DNA of 39,385 bases from an uncultured Lewinella sp. (GCA_913057785.1 CAJXPD010000073.1:1-39385); one strand, 5' to 3'. Counted from the first letter of the stretch, positions 1 to 7,700 are shown. Notes: a model not told the origin generated them from the sequence alone. Numbers and translations are program-made.

Positions 1-317
1 CTAATATCGGACTTCTTGATTCCGCGTTCCGCCAGCATCTTTACGACCTTAGCTTCGGTAGCGATGGAGGCATGATCCGTGCCCGGAACCCAACATGCAT
101 TTTTACCCTCCAATCGCGCCTTACGAATCAAGATATCCTGGATCGTGTTATTGAGCATATGCCCCATGTGCAGGACCCCGGTTACGTTTGGCGGTGGGAT
201 TACGATACTGTAAGGTTCTCTATCATCAGGCTCAGAATGGAAGTAGTTCTTTTCCATCCAATGAGCATACCATTTTTCTTCTGTTTCCTTAGGATTGTAG
301 CGTGTGGAAAGTGTCAT
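1..317 (-). CDS. valS: Valine--tRNA ligase, N-terminal part (runs off the window)
   Basis: This is the first 105 codons of a class I aminoacyl-tRNA synthetase that charges tRNA-Val in the cytoplasm. The translation starts MTLSTRYNPKETEEKWY and continues with the ValS-type segment PPPNVTGVLHMGHML, which contains the HMGH form of the HIGH nucleotide-binding motif, then NNTIQDILIRKARLEG and the WVPGTDHASIATE block. This order is characteristic of ValS rather than IleS or LeuS. The ATG at 315-317 opens the family-typical N-terminus, and the gene continues leftward beyond base 1. A TAnnTTTG -7 box lies about 50 bases upstream, between this gene and lysA, so valS probably has its own promoter. The family call is secure; nothing can be said about the missing editing and KMSKS regions. 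Confidence 0.95.
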   Translation of the reverse strand, partial: MTLSTRYNPKETEEKWYAHWMEKNYFHSEPDDREPYSIVIPPPNVTGVLHMGHMLNNTIQDILIRKARLEGKNACWVPGTDHASIATEAKVVKMLAERGIKKSDI

Positions 318-366
318 CGTTACTTTATAGTTTTATAAATCAGCTAGCCGCGATTATTTTGATTTT

Positions 367-374
367 CAAAGTTA
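367..374 (-). promoter_or_regulatory. Putative -7 promoter element for valS
   Basis: The minus strand reads TAACTTTG, which matches the Bacteroidota -7 consensus TAnnTTTG. It lies in the 78-base gap between lysA and valS, about 50 bases before the valS ATG. No TTG at the usual -33 spacing was found, so this rests on the -7 box alone. Confidence 0.4.
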
Positions 375-395
375 AGTTCTACAACGTTTGACTTC

Positions 396-1706
396 TTAAG
401 AGGTTCCTTTAAGCAACTGGTCAATAAGGACCTTTTTATCCTCTGAGCCCTTACTAGTCGGTTCCCCTTTGGATCCCAAATCGATTTCAATTTGATTACG
501 CATGAGGTCCTCCATATTTTCCCGTTCTCTGATCAAGTACCCCTTACCCTCATAGACTAAGACCTCTGCCGGACGGAAGCGACTATTGTAATTAGAAGCC
601 ATGGAGAAACAATAGGCTCCTGCATTGTGCAGGCAAAGGACATCTCCTTCATTGATCTCAGAAATTCTTCGATTGATGCCAAAGGTATCCGTCTCACAAA
701 TGTACCCCACAACCGTGTAGAATCGCTTTTTGCCGTTTGGTTTAGAAATATTGGTAATCTCGTGGTAAGCATCATAGAACATGGGACGAATCAAGTGGTT
801 GAGTCCAGAATCTATGCCTGCGAAAACAGTAGAGGTTGTTTGCTTAATCACATTTACTTTCGCTAAAAAATACCCTGCCTCACTCACCAAGAATTTGCCC
901 GGTTCAAACATCAAGCAAACATCTTTACCATATTCTTCACAGAAATCATTGAAGCGTTCGGAAATCTTCACCCCCAACTCTTCTATGTCTGTTTCAATAT
1001 CACCCTCTTTGAACGGAACCTTAAAACCGCTTCCGAAATCGATATAATCCAGATCATCAAAGTCCTTGGCCACATTTAGCAATATCTCGGCACCTCTAAG
1101 GAAAACATCTGCATCCAGGATTCCTGACCCTGTATGCATGTGTAAGCCTTCCACCTTTAGCCCCGTGGATTCGACGATACGTTGCACCAATGGCATTTGA
1201 TGAAAGGAAATACCAAACTTTGAGTCAATATGTCCCACAGAGATCTTACTATTCCCTCCCGCCATAATGTGCGGGTTGATGCGAATACAGACAGGAACAT
1301 CTGGATGAATCTGTCCGAATTGCTCCAAGATTGAAAGGTTATCAATGTTGATCCGAACTCCCAGAGCCGTTGCTTCTTCAATTTCCTCTATACTTACACA
1401 ATTGGGTGTGTATATGATCTCTCCCGGCTGAAAACCGGCATGTAGTCCCATTTCTACCTCCTGCACAGAGACTGTGTCAAGTCCCGCTCCCAATTGATTG
1501 AAGAACTTCAATACATTGATATTGGTAAGCGCTTTACAGGCATAATTAATTTTGAGTCGTTTGACCTTGAAAGCATCTCTAATCCGTTTATACTGACGCT
1601 CCATTATGGCTGCGTCGTAAACATACAGCGGGCAACCGAATTCTTCCACCAGGTCTAGTGGATCCACCCCGCCGCTCAATCGATACCGATCATTTTCAAG
1701 GTTCAT
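396..1706 (-). CDS. lysA: Diaminopimelate decarboxylase
   Basis: A 436-residue PLP-dependent fold III decarboxylase that converts meso-diaminopimelate to lysine, the last step of lysine synthesis. The visible motifs are the PLP lysine K58 in NYACKALTN, the phosphate-binding HTGSG at about 191-195, GSGFKVPF at about 225-232, EPGKFLVSEAG at about 268-278, and the catalytic CETDTF with Cys337, followed by a GAYCFSMASNYNSR block. Together these identify the DAPDC/ornithine-decarboxylase superfamily, and the CETD and GAYCFSMAS blocks favour LysA. The length is usual for the family. The ATG at 1704-1706 gives a normal N-terminus. The charged, Ser/Lys-rich C-terminal tail after about residue 410 is slightly longer than I would expect. 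It is transcribed in the same direction as valS, with a -7 box about 100 bases upstream. Confidence 0.95.
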   Translation of the reverse strand: MNLENDRYRLSGGVDPLDLVEEFGCPLYVYDAAIMERQYKRIRDAFKVKRLKINYACKALTNINVLKFFNQLGAGLDTVSVQEVEMGLHAGFQPGEIIYTPNCVSIEEIEEATALGVRINIDNLSILEQFGQIHPDVPVCIRINPHIMAGGNSKISVGHIDSKFGISFHQMPLVQRIVESTGLKVEGLHMHTGSGILDADVFLRGAEILLNVAKDFDDLDYIDFGSGFKVPFKEGDIETDIEELGVKISERFNDFCEEYGKDVCLMFEPGKFLVSEAGYFLAKVNVIKQTTSTVFAGIDSGLNHLIRPMFYDAYHEITNISKPNGKKRFYTVVGYICETDTFGINRRISEINEGDVLCLHNAGAYCFSMASNYNSRFRPAEVLVYEGKGYLIRERENMEDLMRNQIEIDLGSKGEPTSKGSEDKKVLIDQLLKGTS

Positions 1707-2143
1707 GCTTTTCTATTTATGATTCTAAACTATTTCGCAGTATGTTGAACCTACTGCTTGACCTTTATTTTGGCGCTTGGCCAAGTATTTTTCCGGATAA
1801 GCCGCAAAGATAAGCTTTTTTGCTCTGTGTAAAGTAGAAACAAATGAGGTTTACCTGATCAATTTCACACACTCCGAATCCTTTTTCCTCAAAGACGAAT
1901 TTCAGTCATCTGTGCTATACGCTCAAAAAAACAGTTTTGTCTGGAAAAGACAGGAAATGAATCAAGTTTTCCCTTTCCCCCGTTTCGGCATAGTAGGTAT
2001 ATTCCGTTCTGGGTTTCAAGTCATTACAAGGACGTCCCCCAAATAGTTCCCTATTGAGTTGAATAAAAAATGCATAAATTCGTAGTAGGAAACACCAATT
2101 TTGGGATCACATGCATCTTACAGAAAAAATGAACTAGCAAACA
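1707..2143. other. 437-base gap between divergent lysA and an ECF sigma gene
   Basis: No convincing gene is present. The gap holds the probable lysA -7 box (1805-1812, minus), a perfect 10-base palindrome CTTGGCCAAG at 1776-1785, and a weak 5-bp stem TGTCT/AGACA at 1938-1942/1948-1952. The only TAnnTTTG-like site before the sigma gene is imperfect (CAATTTTG, 2096-2103, plus). A tiny ATG-AAC-TAG frame at about 2129 immediately precedes the sigma GTG start. The gap is large for this compact region, so regulation of both genes probably lies here. Confidence 0.5.
1805..1812 (-). promoter_or_regulatory. Putative -7 promoter element for lysA
   Basis: The minus strand reads TATCTTTG, a full TAnnTTTG match about 98 bases before the lysA ATG. 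The nearest upstream TTG is about 28 bases away, which is too far for a normal -33 element. Confidence 0.4.
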
Positions 2144-2698
2144 GTGACAAACTCCGAACTCATAGTAGCCTGCCGTACCCAGGATCGGAAAGCACAACAA
2201 ATGCTATTCGATCGCTTTTCTCCCAAGATGATGGGGGTCTGTAGACGGTATCTCAAGACACAGGAAGATGCCGAGGATGTGCTCATCGAAGCTTTCTATA
2301 AGGTTTTTAATAACCTACCCCAATTTAAAGCCCAGGGAAGTTTTGAAGGGTGGATTAGGCGAATTGTAGTAAATGAGTGTTTGATGTTTTTGCGTCGAAA
2401 ACACAATTTCAATTTGACTGTCGAAATCGATCAAAATCTCGATGTAAAGACCACTGTAACTACTCAAGACCAATTGGAAGCTGACGATATCTTGGCCTTG
2501 CTAGAGCGATTGCCAACCGGATATCGAACGGTTTTTAACTTGTACGTATTGGAAGGATATAAGCATCGGGAGATTGCAGAGATATTGGGCATTAGTATCA
2601 ATACCTCAAAATCTCAACTTATCCTAGCCAAAAAGAAATTACAGCAACTCCTGATGAAGATAAACTACCCAGGTGTACATCAAGAAGGAGCCAGTTAA
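2144..2698 (+). CDS. RNA polymerase ECF-type sigma factor
   Basis: A 184-residue group 4 (ECF) sigma factor that would recruit core RNA polymerase to a small regulon. Sigma region 2 covers roughly residues 5-75, with the typical QEDAEDVLIEAFYKVF helix and the W in the EGWIRRIVVNECL segment. Region 4 covers about 118-172 (LLERLPTGYRTVFNLYVLEG, then the helix-turn-helix HREIAEILGISINTSKSQL). No upstream ATG is in frame, so the start is the GTG at 2144; this puts region 2 at the normal distance from the N-terminus. The next gene encodes a small membrane protein 61 bases downstream, the usual sigma/anti-sigma order in Bacteroidota. The signal and regulon are unknown. Confidence 0.92.
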   Translation: MTNSELIVACRTQDRKAQQMLFDRFSPKMMGVCRRYLKTQEDAEDVLIEAFYKVFNNLPQFKAQGSFEGWIRRIVVNECLMFLRRKHNFNLTVEIDQNLDVKTTVTTQDQLEADDILALLERLPTGYRTVFNLYVLEGYKHREIAEILGISINTSKSQLILAKKKLQQLLMKINYPGVHQEGAS

Positions 2699-2759
2699 TT
2701 GAAAGATGCGTATGAAATTCAAAGGACCTTTTTGGCCCAAAAAGCTGAACATAATTAAA

Positions 2760-3188
2760 ATGGAACCAAAGAAAGATATATTTGATCTTTTCAAAGACAA
2801 TGAGCACAAGTTGGACGAGCAGCCAGCACCTCATGTCTGGAGAAGATTAGAACGTAAATTGGATAGCAACCGGAAAAGGAATAGAACGGTTCGTATCCGC
2901 CCATCCATGGGCCAGTTTGGGATCGCCGCTGGTATTCTACTACTCTTTACGGTAATCACGATCATGACCCTCGCTCTCCCTAATCGAATGAACCAGACAT
3001 TAGCACAGCAAGAGGAAATGATCTTCGAAGAATTGATTGCTTCAGAAGCGGATAAGCAACTGCTAAAGGTAGTAGAATTCACCCGACGACACGAATCCCG
3101 GCTTTCGAATCCTGTGGAAGAAAGCAACGAAAAGAAGATCATTCTTCCTGCTCAATCCACCAAAGTGATTTTATTAGACCGTGAATAG
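2760..3188 (+). CDS. Small single-pass membrane protein, probable anti-sigma-type partner
   Basis: The 142-residue protein starts MEPKKDIFDLFKDNEHKLDE and contains the segment PAPHVWRRLERKLD. Then comes a basic stretch (RKRNRTVRIRP) and one hydrophobic helix at about 51-73 (FGIAAGILLLFTVITIMTLA). The C-terminal half is Glu-rich and probably helical (about 80-120). Basic residues before the helix predict a cytoplasmic N-terminus. The frame is open from an ATG at 2706, but the ATG at 2760 opens the acidic/hydrophobic N-terminal segment that I recognise from small proteins downstream of Bacteroidota ECF genes. No zinc-binding ZAS motif (HxxxCxxC) is present, so the anti-sigma role is inferred from position and topology. 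It is convergent with the acyltransferase gene that ends at 3238. Confidence 0.7.
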   Translation: MEPKKDIFDLFKDNEHKLDEQPAPHVWRRLERKLDSNRKRNRTVRIRPSMGQFGIAAGILLLFTVITIMTLALPNRMNQTLAQQEEMIFEELIASEADKQLLKVVEFTRRHESRLSNPVEESNEKKIILPAQSTKVILLDRE

Positions 3189-3237
3189 AAAAGCGCTTTG
3201 CTTAAGTACTGAGGTGTTAATGCAAACCTGCAGATCG

Positions 3238-4548
3238 CTAGGCTTGCTGTAAAACATCAACAGTAGTGGTTTTAAAAGGATGTCTTGCCTGCCATTCCTC
3301 AACCGGATCATACCTTCTGATTAACCATCCAATCACTAGATTGAAGGCGGAGTTGAAGTGCTTTATATAGCAATACATCTCCTTCGGTCTAGCCCCAATG
3401 GAGCTCTTGATCTCTAGAGCCGTTCTGCCAAAGACAATGGAATTGATAGCTGGCTTCTCAATAGCCTTGGCCAACATATCAAAAAGCATATTTAGGTAAA
3501 GTTGATATCTTTTATTAGAGGTCTCCTCCAACCCCAAAAAGTGGGCGTCGTAGGCAGTACCATTTTCAATTAAAGTACAAAAACCCAACAGCTCACCTTC
3601 TTTATTTTCGTAACCAAAGAAACGAAATCCTTCCCCTAATTCGCGCTTCAGCGAAGGGAGATAGTCAGCTTCTAAATTCAGCATATTAAAAGTAGCTTTA
3701 TCTGCTATAGCACGGTAAAGCTTATGTAATGTCATACGGTTCGTTTCAATCTCCTCTAAAGACCATTCCCGAATCTGAATATCCCTAGCCTTCTTGAAGG
3801 CCCGTCTAGCTCGAATGCGATATTTCGACAGTAAATCTGCTAGGTAATCATCCCTATTCTTCCATTCCCGTTCCAGCTTCATACTCATGTTGGGCTGAAA
3901 GGTCACCTGATGCATGAGTCCTTTACGCTGATTGGCAGAGAGCGGAGACTCTAGATCCTTGATCATTACCCCGCTTACTTTTCGACCATCCTCTTGCTCA
4001 ATCTGTCGGCGAATTTGAGGGAGTGTCTTCAAAATTAGATCGATCCCTTGTTCTCTGCTTACAATGGTATCGTCAAACAGAAAGGCATGCTCACCACTTA
4101 AGAGTAAATTTCCAATTACTAGTAACCTGAAATTGAGTACGCTGGATAAACGTAGCTTCAATTGATCACTCCAGGATCGAATATCTCCATCCGTCAGGTT
4201 CTTCAAACTGTCCTTAAGCCGGTAGTCAATCAATTGAAGTAAGACGACTCCGACGGCTTTGCCGTTCAGCTTAAGAATGACATATCTATTTTCGACTCCA
4301 GTAGGTGGGCTTTTCTGTAAGGCTGCGAGAAACGGTGTATCAAGAAAGCTATTTCTTTCTTGGACTAAGTCAGTCCAAGCATCTGGAAGCTCAAGTACAT
4401 CATTATATATCTCAAAAGAATAATCTTTAGATAAGGATTTCACCTGGGCATCTGGGACACGCTTCACCGACGTACTGGATCCCAGAATTGAGAACAGGTG
4501 TTGAGTGATATGCCTAGGGTAACAGGCTTTATCTGAAAATAGGTTCAT
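3238..4548 (-). CDS. FemAB/BioF2-like GNAT-superfamily acyltransferase
   Basis: A 436-residue protein with no signal peptide. The C-terminal half looks like the GNAT fold used by FemAB and BioF2-like proteins. A basic helix (KYRIRARRAFKKARDIQIRE, about 244-263) precedes a region with FRFFGYENKEGELLGFCTLI and DAHFLGLEETSNKRYQLYLN, and then VFGRTALEIKSSIGARPKEM. The last segment recalls the FGRS.Y..K..LGA..... motif of COG3146/BioF2-like proteins. Members transfer acyl or aminoacyl groups, often to cell-wall or lipid precursors; the substrate here cannot be named. It lies 54 bases downstream of another GNAT gene on the same strand, so the two may be co-transcribed. The superfamily is fairly secure; the exact subfamily is not. 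Confidence 0.7.
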   Translation of the reverse strand: MNLFSDKACYPRHITQHLFSILGSSTSVKRVPDAQVKSLSKDYSFEIYNDVLELPDAWTDLVQERNSFLDTPFLAALQKSPPTGVENRYVILKLNGKAVGVVLLQLIDYRLKDSLKNLTDGDIRSWSDQLKLRLSSVLNFRLLVIGNLLLSGEHAFLFDDTIVSREQGIDLILKTLPQIRRQIEQEDGRKVSGVMIKDLESPLSANQRKGLMHQVTFQPNMSMKLEREWKNRDDYLADLLSKYRIRARRAFKKARDIQIREWSLEEIETNRMTLHKLYRAIADKATFNMLNLEADYLPSLKRELGEGFRFFGYENKEGELLGFCTLIENGTAYDAHFLGLEETSNKRYQLYLNMLFDMLAKAIEKPAINSIVFGRTALEIKSSIGARPKEMYCYIKHFNSAFNLVIGWLIRRYDPVEEWQARHPFKTTTVDVLQQA

Positions 4549-4602
4549 GTTTATTCACCATTGTTTGAGACTAACAACAAAATAAGTCTATATGCTTCAC
4601 AT

Positions 4603-5148
4603 CTACTTTCCCCCGGGATCGGATTCGGCTTTTGCAGCTAGATACCTTTCCCGTGTAATCTTATAGTAGACACATTCAGTGTTATAGTATATCCCTTCGC
4701 CTTCCTTTTCCAGTCCCAACTTTTCCATCACCCGTGTGGAGGCGAAGTTTCTTTCTTGCGCTACTGCTACCACTTGTTTCAAACGCAATTCATTAAAGGC
4801 ATAATCAAGTACCGCCATCCCTGCCTCTGTGGCCAATCCTTGCCCCCAAAATTCCTCCATAAAGCGATACCCGATTTCATAATCCTTGGTACGGTCGAGT
4901 TTCTTCAAAGCCATCCATCCCACGAATGCATCTTCACCTTTGTGTTCTGTGATCCAATAGCCCGTATGTTTATTGGTCTGCCGGATTCGACGTTCCAAGT
5001 CCTTTTTCGCCTGTGCAGGGGTTTGTGTTTGGCTATTATTAATAAAACGCATTACATTGGGATTGCTACCCAATTGAAGAATATGGGGGAAATCGTCCCA
5101 AGAGGGTCTCCTGAGTCGTAGGCGCTTGGTTTCTAGGTTAGGCGGCAT
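4603..5148 (-). CDS. GNAT family N-acetyltransferase, RimJ/RimL type
   Basis: A 181-residue single-domain GNAT protein, cytoplasmic. The N-terminus LETKRLRLRRPSWDDFPHIL is the hallmark beginning of the RimJ/RimL group (TERLxLRxxxxxD). The acetyl-CoA-binding motif A is IGYRFMEEFWGQGLATEAGM, with the Q/RxxGxG/A loop as WGQGLATEA. It is followed by ALDYAF-like and RVMEKLGLEKEG, the usual NxxSxxVxxKLGF region. The family acetylates protein N-termini, amino acids or antibiotics; nothing fixes the substrate here. A full TAnnTTTG box 70-78 bases upstream probably drives this gene and perhaps the following acyltransferase. Confidence 0.88.
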   Translation of the reverse strand: MPPNLETKRLRLRRPSWDDFPHILQLGSNPNVMRFINNSQTQTPAQAKKDLERRIRQTNKHTGYWITEHKGEDAFVGWMALKKLDRTKDYEIGYRFMEEFWGQGLATEAGMAVLDYAFNELRLKQVVAVAQERNFASTRVMEKLGLEKEGEGIYYNTECVYYKITRERYLAAKAESDPGGK

Positions 5149-5218
5149 TGACGAAAGGGCTTTACTTATTCAATAAACCGGCTTCTAGGGCAATTTGTTT
5201 ACTTTCTGGGGCTTTTGG

Positions 5219-5226
5219 CAAAGATA
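5219..5226 (-). promoter_or_regulatory. Putative promoter (-7 box) for the RimJ/RimL-type gene
   Basis: The minus strand reads TATCTTTG, followed by CC. A TTG lies 16 bases upstream (5243-5245), slightly closer than the usual 19-21 bases. This is one of the better promoter matches in the window. Confidence 0.5.
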
Positions 5227-5355
5227 CAAAGTGAATCGGCATCAACTCATAATTTTGACAACAGTTTATGCGGTCTCAAGACATTGAGAGTCAATTGATT
5301 CACCATGAAGTGTCCGTTGGGCGAGTTTCATAATTAAAATGGTGTGCGCTGATCT

Positions 5356-5363
5356 TATTTTTG
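5356..5363 (+). promoter_or_regulatory. Putative -7 element for the Crp/Fnr-type gene
   Basis: The plus strand reads TATTTTTG, a full TAnnTTTG match. A longer reading frame would begin with the TTG inside this box (5361), so the promoter supports the ATG at 5424 as the true start, with a leader of about 55 bases. Confidence 0.45.
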
Positions 5364-5423
5364 GCGATTCTGCCCTTTCCCTATCTTTCGAACCCTATTC
5401 TATCGTTAAATGAAAAAATTATT

Positions 5424-5999
5424 ATGGCAAAAGCCTCTATGAAAGCCTTTTTATCGGCTATTCACCCCGTAGAAGATGCTATTCTTGATGCCTATATTAA
5501 TCATTGGACGCCCTACTCTCTCCCCAAGAAAACGATTATGACTGCTCCTGGGGAGATGGAACGATATTGGTACTTTGTGGTGGAGGGCATTCAAAAGGCC
5601 TACTACATGACGGAAGACAAACAGCATGTCATGGCCTTTACCTACGCCCCTTCTTTCACCGGCATCCCGGAATCTTTCTTTGCACAGAAACCAGCTGAGT
5701 ACTATTTAGAAACTATCACGGACAGCAAATTTGTACGGATCTCTTTCGAGAAGCATCAGCAACTTATGCAGGATTATCGGCCCATTGAGACGCTATTTAG
5801 GATCGCCACTGAGTCTCTCCTGATTGGACTGTTGGAGCGCTATTACCAACTCATGGCCTATGATATTGAGACTCGGTTTAAGGCTTTCGCCAAGAGAAGT
5901 CCACACCTTCTACAAACCATTTCACAAAAGGATCTCGCCTCCTATTTGAGGATGGATGCGACAAACTTTAGTAAACTCATTAATAGTATTCGAATCTAA
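5424..5999 (+). CDS. Crp/Fnr family transcriptional regulator
   Basis: A 191-residue regulator with an N-terminal cyclic-nucleotide-binding-type beta-barrel and a short C-terminal helix-turn-helix. The barrel includes LPKKTIMTAPGEMERYWYFVVEGIQKAYY and later AFTYAPSFTGIPESFF, the pattern of the large Bacteroidota Crp/Fnr group. The canonical cAMP-binding RxA phosphate-cassette is not visible, so cAMP binding is doubtful. The helix-turn-helix is TISQKDLASYLRMDATNFSKL. The protein ends only a few residues after the recognition helix, as is common in this group. The frame is open from a TTG at 5361, but that codon lies in a -7 box; the ATG at 5424 is preferred. The gene stands alone, converging on ppa across an inverted repeat. 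Ligand and targets are unknown. Confidence 0.85.
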   Translation: MAKASMKAFLSAIHPVEDAILDAYINHWTPYSLPKKTIMTAPGEMERYWYFVVEGIQKAYYMTEDKQHVMAFTYAPSFTGIPESFFAQKPAEYYLETITDSKFVRISFEKHQQLMQDYRPIETLFRIATESLLIGLLERYYQLMAYDIETRFKAFAKRSPHLLQTISQKDLASYLRMDATNFSKLINSIRI

Positions 6000-6014
6000 T
6001 GAGGTCCCGACAAG

Positions 6015-6086
6015 AAGTAATGTGACAATCCCCATTCGCCTACAACTTCAAGAACAATAGGACCGCTGGGTATTGTCACATTACTT
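6015..6086. repeat. Long-range perfect inverted repeat between convergent genes
   Basis: The arm AAGTAATGTGACAAT (6015-6029) is the exact reverse complement of 6072-6086. After one mismatch, four more pairs extend it inward (6031-6034 with 6067-6070). The enclosed loop is about 32-42 bases. The right arm overlaps the last codons and stop of ppa. It may be a bidirectional terminator for the Crp/Fnr and ppa genes, but no T-tract follows either arm and the loop is long for a terminator. Confidence 0.75.
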
Positions 6087-6698
6087 GAGTTTCCACTTAT
6101 CAATCTCTTGCATAGCATAATTCTCGTCTTCCCAACGAATCAGCTCCATTTGCCCTTTACCTTTGTAGTTCAGAAACCACTCCTCTATTATCCGCTTTGC
6201 CGGATCATGATCCAGCATTAATTCCAGAAAGCTATCAGCGGCCAAAGTGCGTTGCTCTGCCTCGGCAGGTACGGCGATAATCTTGGTATCTAGCTCGCCA
6301 TTGTCCTTGAGTAACAAAGCTCCTACCGCCTTGGCCTGCACCACACTACCCGTTGGCTGGCTAGAGCCGATGACCAAAATATCAAGGGCATCTCCATCTC
6401 CTCCTCTATCTTCATCCATCAGGGTGGAAGGAATGAAACCATAATTGCCCGGATAGGGTAAGAAAGCTACAACTCGATCTTTACCATCCACTTGATCAGG
6501 GCGAAAGGTCCCAGACGCAATATCATATTCGATCTTGGTATTCGTTCCTGCCGGAATTTCCACAATCACATTGATGGCATCTTCCTCCAGGGCAGGAAGG
6601 CTATAATTCTCTTTATTCGTCTGATTTTGGCAGGAAAAAAACAAGCAAATCACAAGTAATGATAAGGTGGTCCGTTTGTGTAGCATAAGAAGATTCAT
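6081..6698 (-). CDS. ppa: Exported lipoprotein inorganic pyrophosphatase
   Basis: A 205-residue family I soluble-type inorganic pyrophosphatase that hydrolyses PPi to phosphate. The metal-binding signature is DGDALDILV (Asp101, Asp103, Asp106); the usual DGDPLD has Pro replaced by Ala. KIEYDIASGTFRPDQ and FLPYPGNYGFIPSTL are the family's substrate-binding segments. The N-terminus is a signal sequence (KRTTLSLLVICLFFSC) with Cys23 at the end of a plausible lipobox, followed by a Gln/Asn-rich linker, so the enzyme is predicted to be lipid-anchored outside the cytoplasm instead of cytosolic. It is divergent from the GIN gene, with its own TACATTTG box about 22 bases before the ATG. The family call is secure; localisation is predicted from sequence only. 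Confidence 0.92.
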   Translation of the reverse strand: MNLLMLHKRTTLSLLVICLFFSCQNQTNKENYSLPALEEDAINVIVEIPAGTNTKIEYDIASGTFRPDQVDGKDRVVAFLPYPGNYGFIPSTLMDEDRGGDGDALDILVIGSSQPTGSVVQAKAVGALLLKDNGELDTKIIAVPAEAEQRTLAADSFLELMLDHDPAKRIIEEWFLNYKGKGQMELIRWEDENYAMQEIDKWKLK

Positions 6699-6720
6699 TT
6701 GAGTTTTATGTACGTTTCGT

Positions 6721-6728
6721 CAAATGTA
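6721..6728 (-). promoter_or_regulatory. Putative -7 promoter element for ppa
   Basis: The minus strand reads TACATTTG, a full TAnnTTTG match ending 22 bases before the ppa ATG. No -33 TTG is seen; that position is occupied by an imperfect palindrome at 6741-6761. Confidence 0.5.
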
Positions 6729-6740
6729 AGTAGTTCTTTT

Positions 6741-6761
6741 GGTAAATCTAATGGATTCACC
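6741..6761. promoter_or_regulatory. Imperfect palindrome in the ppa -33 region (possible operator)
   Basis: GGTAAATC (6741-6748) pairs with GATTCACC (6754-6761) at seven of eight positions around a 5-base centre. It sits in the divergent ppa/GIN intergenic region, upstream of the ppa -7 box, where a regulator could block or replace -33 recognition. The function is inferred from position only. Confidence 0.35.
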
Positions 6762-6896
6762 ACATAAGAAACACTCCAATCTAACTGCTATACTTTTCCT
6801 AAAAACCAAACCATTCTGTGTAACTAGATTCAAAGAATTCACGTCTTACCATTGTCGTTGAAAAATCACGAAACTATTCACCAAAACAATCTTAAG

Positions 6897-7625
6897 ATGA
6901 AAATGAAATACGCCTTAACCATGGTGCTCATACTCTGCGTTTCCTTACTTCATACAATTGATGCTCAGAAGAGGTGGTGGGCAGGCTCTCTTAGTGGCAA
7001 GGGGCCAGTGGTGGAGCGGGAACTGGATCTTGGCTCTTTCGAGAGGGTCAGTCTCTCCATTTCCGCCGATGTATACCTCACCCGTGGGGAGGAACAATCC
7101 ATTACGGTTCGTGGTCAAGACAACATTATCGAAAATCTCATCACCGAAATTCAGGATAAGACCTGGAGAATTCGATTTGATCGTCCCATTCGACGTAGTC
7201 AAGGCCTTAAGATTTATATCACACTACCCTATCTTTCCGGTGCGAGGGTAAGTAGCTCCGGTAATATTGAAAGCGAAGACACTTGGAAATCTGCCAGTTT
7301 CTATGCTGGTGTAAGTGGCTCTGGTAACATTAAATTACTGGTAGAGACCGGAGATCTTACCTCCAAAGTCAGTGGCTCTGGCAATATTCTCCTGGGTGGC
7401 TCCTCCAAGGTGGCAGAGGTACAGATAACGGGAAGCGGTAATATCAGGGCATATGAACTTGCTGCAGAGCATTGTAAGGTCCGAATATCCGGATCGGGGA
7501 ATGCTCGAGTCGATGTGCAGGAACAATTGGATGTCCGAATCTCGGGATCGGGAGATGTAATGTATAGTGGACGCCCAAGAGTCAACAGCAAGATCTCTGG
7601 CTCTGGCAGCCTAAGTGCTAGATAA
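6897..7625 (+). CDS. Head-GIN (DUF2807) domain secreted protein
   Basis: A 242-residue exported protein with a signal peptide at residues 1-24 (MKMKYALTMVLILCVSLLHT, cleavage near DAQ). The mature part is a DUF2807 domain: it starts with FERVSLSISADVYLTRG, the typical entry strand, and contains seven in-register rungs built on S-S/G-S-G-N/D/S (VSSSGNI, VSGSGNI twice, ITGSGNI, ISGSGNA, ISGSGDV, ISGSGSL) spaced about 20 residues apart, as in a right-handed beta-helix. The function of this family, common in Bacteroidota envelopes, is not established. The frame is open upstream to a TTG at 6852, but the ATG at 6897 opens the signal peptide. It converges on the giant adhesin gene across a strong hairpin. 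Confidence 0.88.
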   Translation: MKMKYALTMVLILCVSLLHTIDAQKRWWAGSLSGKGPVVERELDLGSFERVSLSISADVYLTRGEEQSITVRGQDNIIENLITEIQDKTWRIRFDRPIRRSQGLKIYITLPYLSGARVSSSGNIESEDTWKSASFYAGVSGSGNIKLLVETGDLTSKVSGSGNILLGGSSKVAEVQITGSGNIRAYELAAEHCKVRISGSGNARVDVQEQLDVRISGSGDVMYSGRPRVNSKISGSGSLSAR

Positions 7626-7630
7626 AACAC

Positions 7631-7670
7631 AACAGCCACGGACAGATCAAGGTTTCTGTCCGTGGCTGTT
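7631..7670. terminator. Bidirectional terminator hairpin
   Basis: AACAGCCACGGACAGA (7631-7646) is perfectly complementary to 7655-7670, giving a 16-bp stem with an 8-base loop. It lies 5 bases after the GIN stop and 30 bases after the adhesin stop on the other strand, so it can serve both convergent genes. There is no long T-tract, as is often the case in Bacteroidota. Confidence 0.85.
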
Positions 7671-7700
7671 ACCTGCCAACCAGTCTTAATACGAAAAAGC

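Noticed and set aside
72..338. A plus-strand frame of 88 codons at the left edge
   Set aside because: It lies antisense to valS, whose HIGH region is unmistakable; the product has no recognisable features.
1707..2143. A lysine riboswitch upstream of lysA
   Set aside because: The predicted leader is only about 95 bases, with no multi-helix junction and no terminator-like stem.
6958..7639. Long open frames of about 97 and 112 codons, on the plus and minus strands, across the head-GIN gene
   Set aside because: They are produced by the repetitive Ser-Gly-Ser-Gly-Asn codons read in other frames, have low-complexity products, and lie wholly inside a well-supported gene.
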